Source: Blastocatellia bacterium
Lineage (GTDB): Bacteria > Acidobacteriota > Blastocatellia > Chloracidobacteriales > JADJPF01
Assembly: GCA_023265235.1 (NCBI GenBank)
Contig: JAHFUF010000299.1
Span: 1-6,567, forward strand
Direction: 5' to 3'
Length of the DNA: 6,567 nucleotides
The translations under genes were made by a program, and so were the position numbers. Below are positions 5,498 to 6,567 of the stretch, in pieces (position 1 is the first letter of the stretch; the number at the start of each line of letters is the position of its first letter). The notes below the pieces were generated by a model, which was not told the origin of the DNA, ran no database searches, and saw only the letters and a list, made by a program, of their open reading frames with translations.

Positions 5498-5947
5498 ATG
5501 AAAGAAATTACATTAGTTTGTGATGGTTGTAGTTTAGGAAATTCTAATTATCAGGCAGGTGAAAGCCGTGCTTCTGCTGTTGCTATTTTAGAGTTTAAGG
5601 GAATAAGAAAGATCTTTGGTGAGTACTTAGGCAATGCTAGCAACCAACAAGCAGAAATTGTTGCAGCTTGTTTAGGGTTAGAACAACTACATGAGCCTTG
5701 TTTAGTTACAGTTATATCCGATTCACAATATGTTATTAAAACAATGCTAGGTGAATTTCGTAAGAAAACTAATTTTGACCATTGGACAAGACTTGATAAG
5801 GCTTGCCAAAACCACAAAGTGACCTGGACTTGGACACGTGGACATGCTGGACATAAATGGCAAGAATGTTGCGATCGTGCCGCCAAAGTAATTGCCTTAG
5901 CAGGAAAAGTAGATCAAGAGGAACTAAATAAAATCCTAGAAGAATAA
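5498..5947 (+). CDS. rnhA: Ribonuclease HI-family protein, compact handle-less form
   Basis: RNase HI cleaves the RNA strand of RNA-DNA hybrids, for example Okazaki primers and R-loops, using two metal ions. This 149-residue protein has all the family's catalytic residues: Asp9 (VCDGCSLGN), Glu53 (NQQAEIVAA), Asp75 (ISDSQYV), His116 (TRGHAGH) and Asp126 (CCDRAAK). Against E. coli RNase HI it differs in two ways. The stretch between DSQYV and the WTRLD helix is about 12 residues shorter, so the basic handle that helps hybrid binding is largely missing. The loop after the first Asp (residues 14-26) is longer and lacks the usual NPGPGG glycine run. It could be the housekeeping rnhA or an accessory paralogue; the symbol is given for the family. 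AAAGG (5489-5493) precedes the ATG by 4 bases. The gene follows the toxin on the same strand after 135 bases. Confidence 0.88.
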   Translation: MKEITLVCDGCSLGNSNYQAGESRASAVAILEFKGIRKIFGEYLGNASNQQAEIVAACLGLEQLHEPCLVTVISDSQYVIKTMLGEFRKKTNFDHWTRLDKACQNHKVTWTWTRGHAGHKWQECCDRAAKVIALAGKVDQEELNKILEE

Positions 5948-6021
5948 CTATATTATTTTCTATCAACTTAGAAAGAGCTGTGATTTTTGAGAAAGTTTTT
6001 AGCAATTTTTTTTTCAAATCG

Positions 6022-6048
6022 GGAACCAAATACTCATTAATGCGATCT
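6022..6048 (+). promoter_or_regulatory. Possible ECF-sigma-type promoter of the VWA gene
   Basis: GGAAC (6022-6026, within CGGGAACC) is followed after 16 bases by CGATCT (6043-6048). GGAAC with a 16-17-base spacer and a CG-containing -10 is the general pattern of extracytoplasmic-function sigma factor promoters. A start near 6055 would give a leader of about 40 bases. The -10 is only a loose match, so this is tentative. Confidence 0.25.
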
Positions 6049-6082
6049 TAACTTGCAAAACCACAACAAAACAAATTCCACT

Positions 6083-6087
6083 GGAGG
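6083..6087 (+). promoter_or_regulatory. Strong Shine-Dalgarno of the VWA gene
   Basis: GGAGG sits 7 bases before the ATG at 6095-6097, the best ribosome-binding site in the window. It fixes the start of the last gene. Confidence 0.8.
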
Positions 6088-6094
6088 CAAAGTA

Positions 6095-6567
6095 ATGTAT
6101 AAAAAAGCTGCTTTAGTGCTTATTTTGGGTGTAGCAGTGTTCTACAGTGTTGCATTAACAAAATTATTCCTTTTTCAAAAACGTAATACTCCGCAACCAC
6201 CAATAGTAAATAACCCTATTCCAAGTCCCCCGCTACCGTCGCCTAACAGTGAAATACCACGTATTGATGTTGTTTTTATGATTGATAGCACTAGCAGCAT
6301 GGGCGATGAAATCCAAATGGTAAAAGACAATATTCGTAATATTATCAGTGAAATTTCCCAGGGTCAGCCTGCTCCAGATGTACGTTATGGCATAGTTACT
6401 TATCGTGATCGTTATGATGAATATGTAACAAAGTCTTGGCCATTTACTCGCGATGTGCAATCGATTTCCCAAGCTCTATCATCAATTGTTGCGGCTGGTG
6501 GTGGAGATAAACCTGAAAGTGTGAGTGAAGCCCTGTATGTTACGCTACATAATATGGATTGGGATCC
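6095..6567 (+). CDS. Membrane-anchored von Willebrand factor A domain protein, N-terminal part
   Basis: The reading frame stays open for 157 codons to the right edge, so the C-terminus is missing. Residues 1-4 are MYKK, followed by a hydrophobic segment at 5-27 and then QKR. This fits an uncleaved signal anchor, with no lipobox Cys. A proline-rich linker (33-50) leads to a VWA domain beginning at about residue 56: RIDVVFMIDSTSSMGDEI (56-73) with the metal-ion-dependent adhesion site as Asp64, Thr66 and Ser68; RYGIVTYRD (97-105), whose Thr102 may be the third metal ligand; and GGGDKPESV (135-143), whose Asp138 fits the last MIDAS aspartate. Such domains bind protein partners through a divalent metal. 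The domain probably faces the periplasm or cell surface. The partner and the downstream domains are unknown. Confidence 0.85.
   Translation, partial: MYKKAALVLILGVAVFYSVALTKLFLFQKRNTPQPPIVNNPIPSPPLPSPNSEIPRIDVVFMIDSTSSMGDEIQMVKDNIRNIISEISQGQPAPDVRYGIVTYRDRYDEYVTKSWPFTRDVQSISQALSSIVAAGGGDKPESVSEALYVTLHNMDWD

Noticed and set aside
5341..5523. Plus-strand open frame of 60 codons after the toxin
   Set aside because: It starts inside the toxin gene, overlaps the RNase H start in another frame, lacks a ribosome-binding site and has no recognisable family.
5957..6014. Rho-independent terminator after the RNase H gene
   Set aside because: The 6-bp TTTCTA/TAGAAA stem (5957-5974) is all but AT and the run of nine T (6006-6014) lies over 30 bases further on, with no GC stem before it.
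5551..6029. Minus-strand open frames opposite the RNase H gene
   Set aside because: The plus strand encodes an RNase H with all catalytic residues; the antisense frames are shadows.
6233..6472. Minus-strand open frame opposite the VWA gene
   Set aside because: The plus strand has a strong ribosome-binding site, a signal anchor and a VWA motif; the antisense frame is a shadow.
6562..6567. Window ends exactly on GGATCC, suggesting a cloning junction
   Set aside because: A single six-base match at an edge is weak evidence, the left edge shows no such site, and the reading frame continues normally into it.

Overview
This is an AT-rich bacterial window of ordinary genes with short intergenic gaps; no gap exceeds 300 bases. 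The organism cannot be named from these 6.6 kb. A secreted protein starting with regulator-propeller repeats, a biotin bioB-bioF pair, a YmdB-type macrodomain, an acetyl-CoA hydrolase/transferase-family enzyme and a chromosomal toxin-antitoxin pair would together fit an AT-rich Acidobacteriota/Blastocatellia-like genome. This is a low-confidence inference.

Layout. Bases 1-304 (minus strand) hold the N-terminus of an exported two-component-regulator-propeller protein that runs off the left edge. It is divergent from bioB (494-1471) and bioF (1591-2721), two biotin-synthesis genes on the plus strand. Their 119-nt gap holds two small perfect hairpins. No bioA, bioD, bioC or bioH is visible. A YmdB-like macrodomain gene (minus strand, 2804-3316) converges on bioF. 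It is divergent from a 425-aa CoA-transferase-family gene (3506-4783). The region between them carries an 11-bp tandem repeat and two candidate sigma-70-type promoters. Next come a RelB-like addiction-module antitoxin (4842-5078) and a RelE/ParE-family toxin (5075-5362), overlapping by 4 bases. After a compositionally odd spacer comes a compact RNase HI-type protein (5498-5947). The window ends inside a gene for a membrane-anchored von Willebrand factor A protein (from 6095), which has an excellent Shine-Dalgarno and a possible ECF-type promoter.

How the genes relate. BioF makes 8-amino-7-oxononanoate at the start of biotin ring assembly and BioB closes the thiophane ring at the end, so they belong to one pathway and probably one transcript. 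The toxin and antitoxin form a translationally coupled module. The remaining genes look like independent units. I see no convincing new multi-gene system. The points most worth a second look are the substituted residues beside the BioF PLP lysine, the handle-less RNase H, the GC-richer spacer at about 5377-5467, and the patterned divergent promoter region at 3326-3505.
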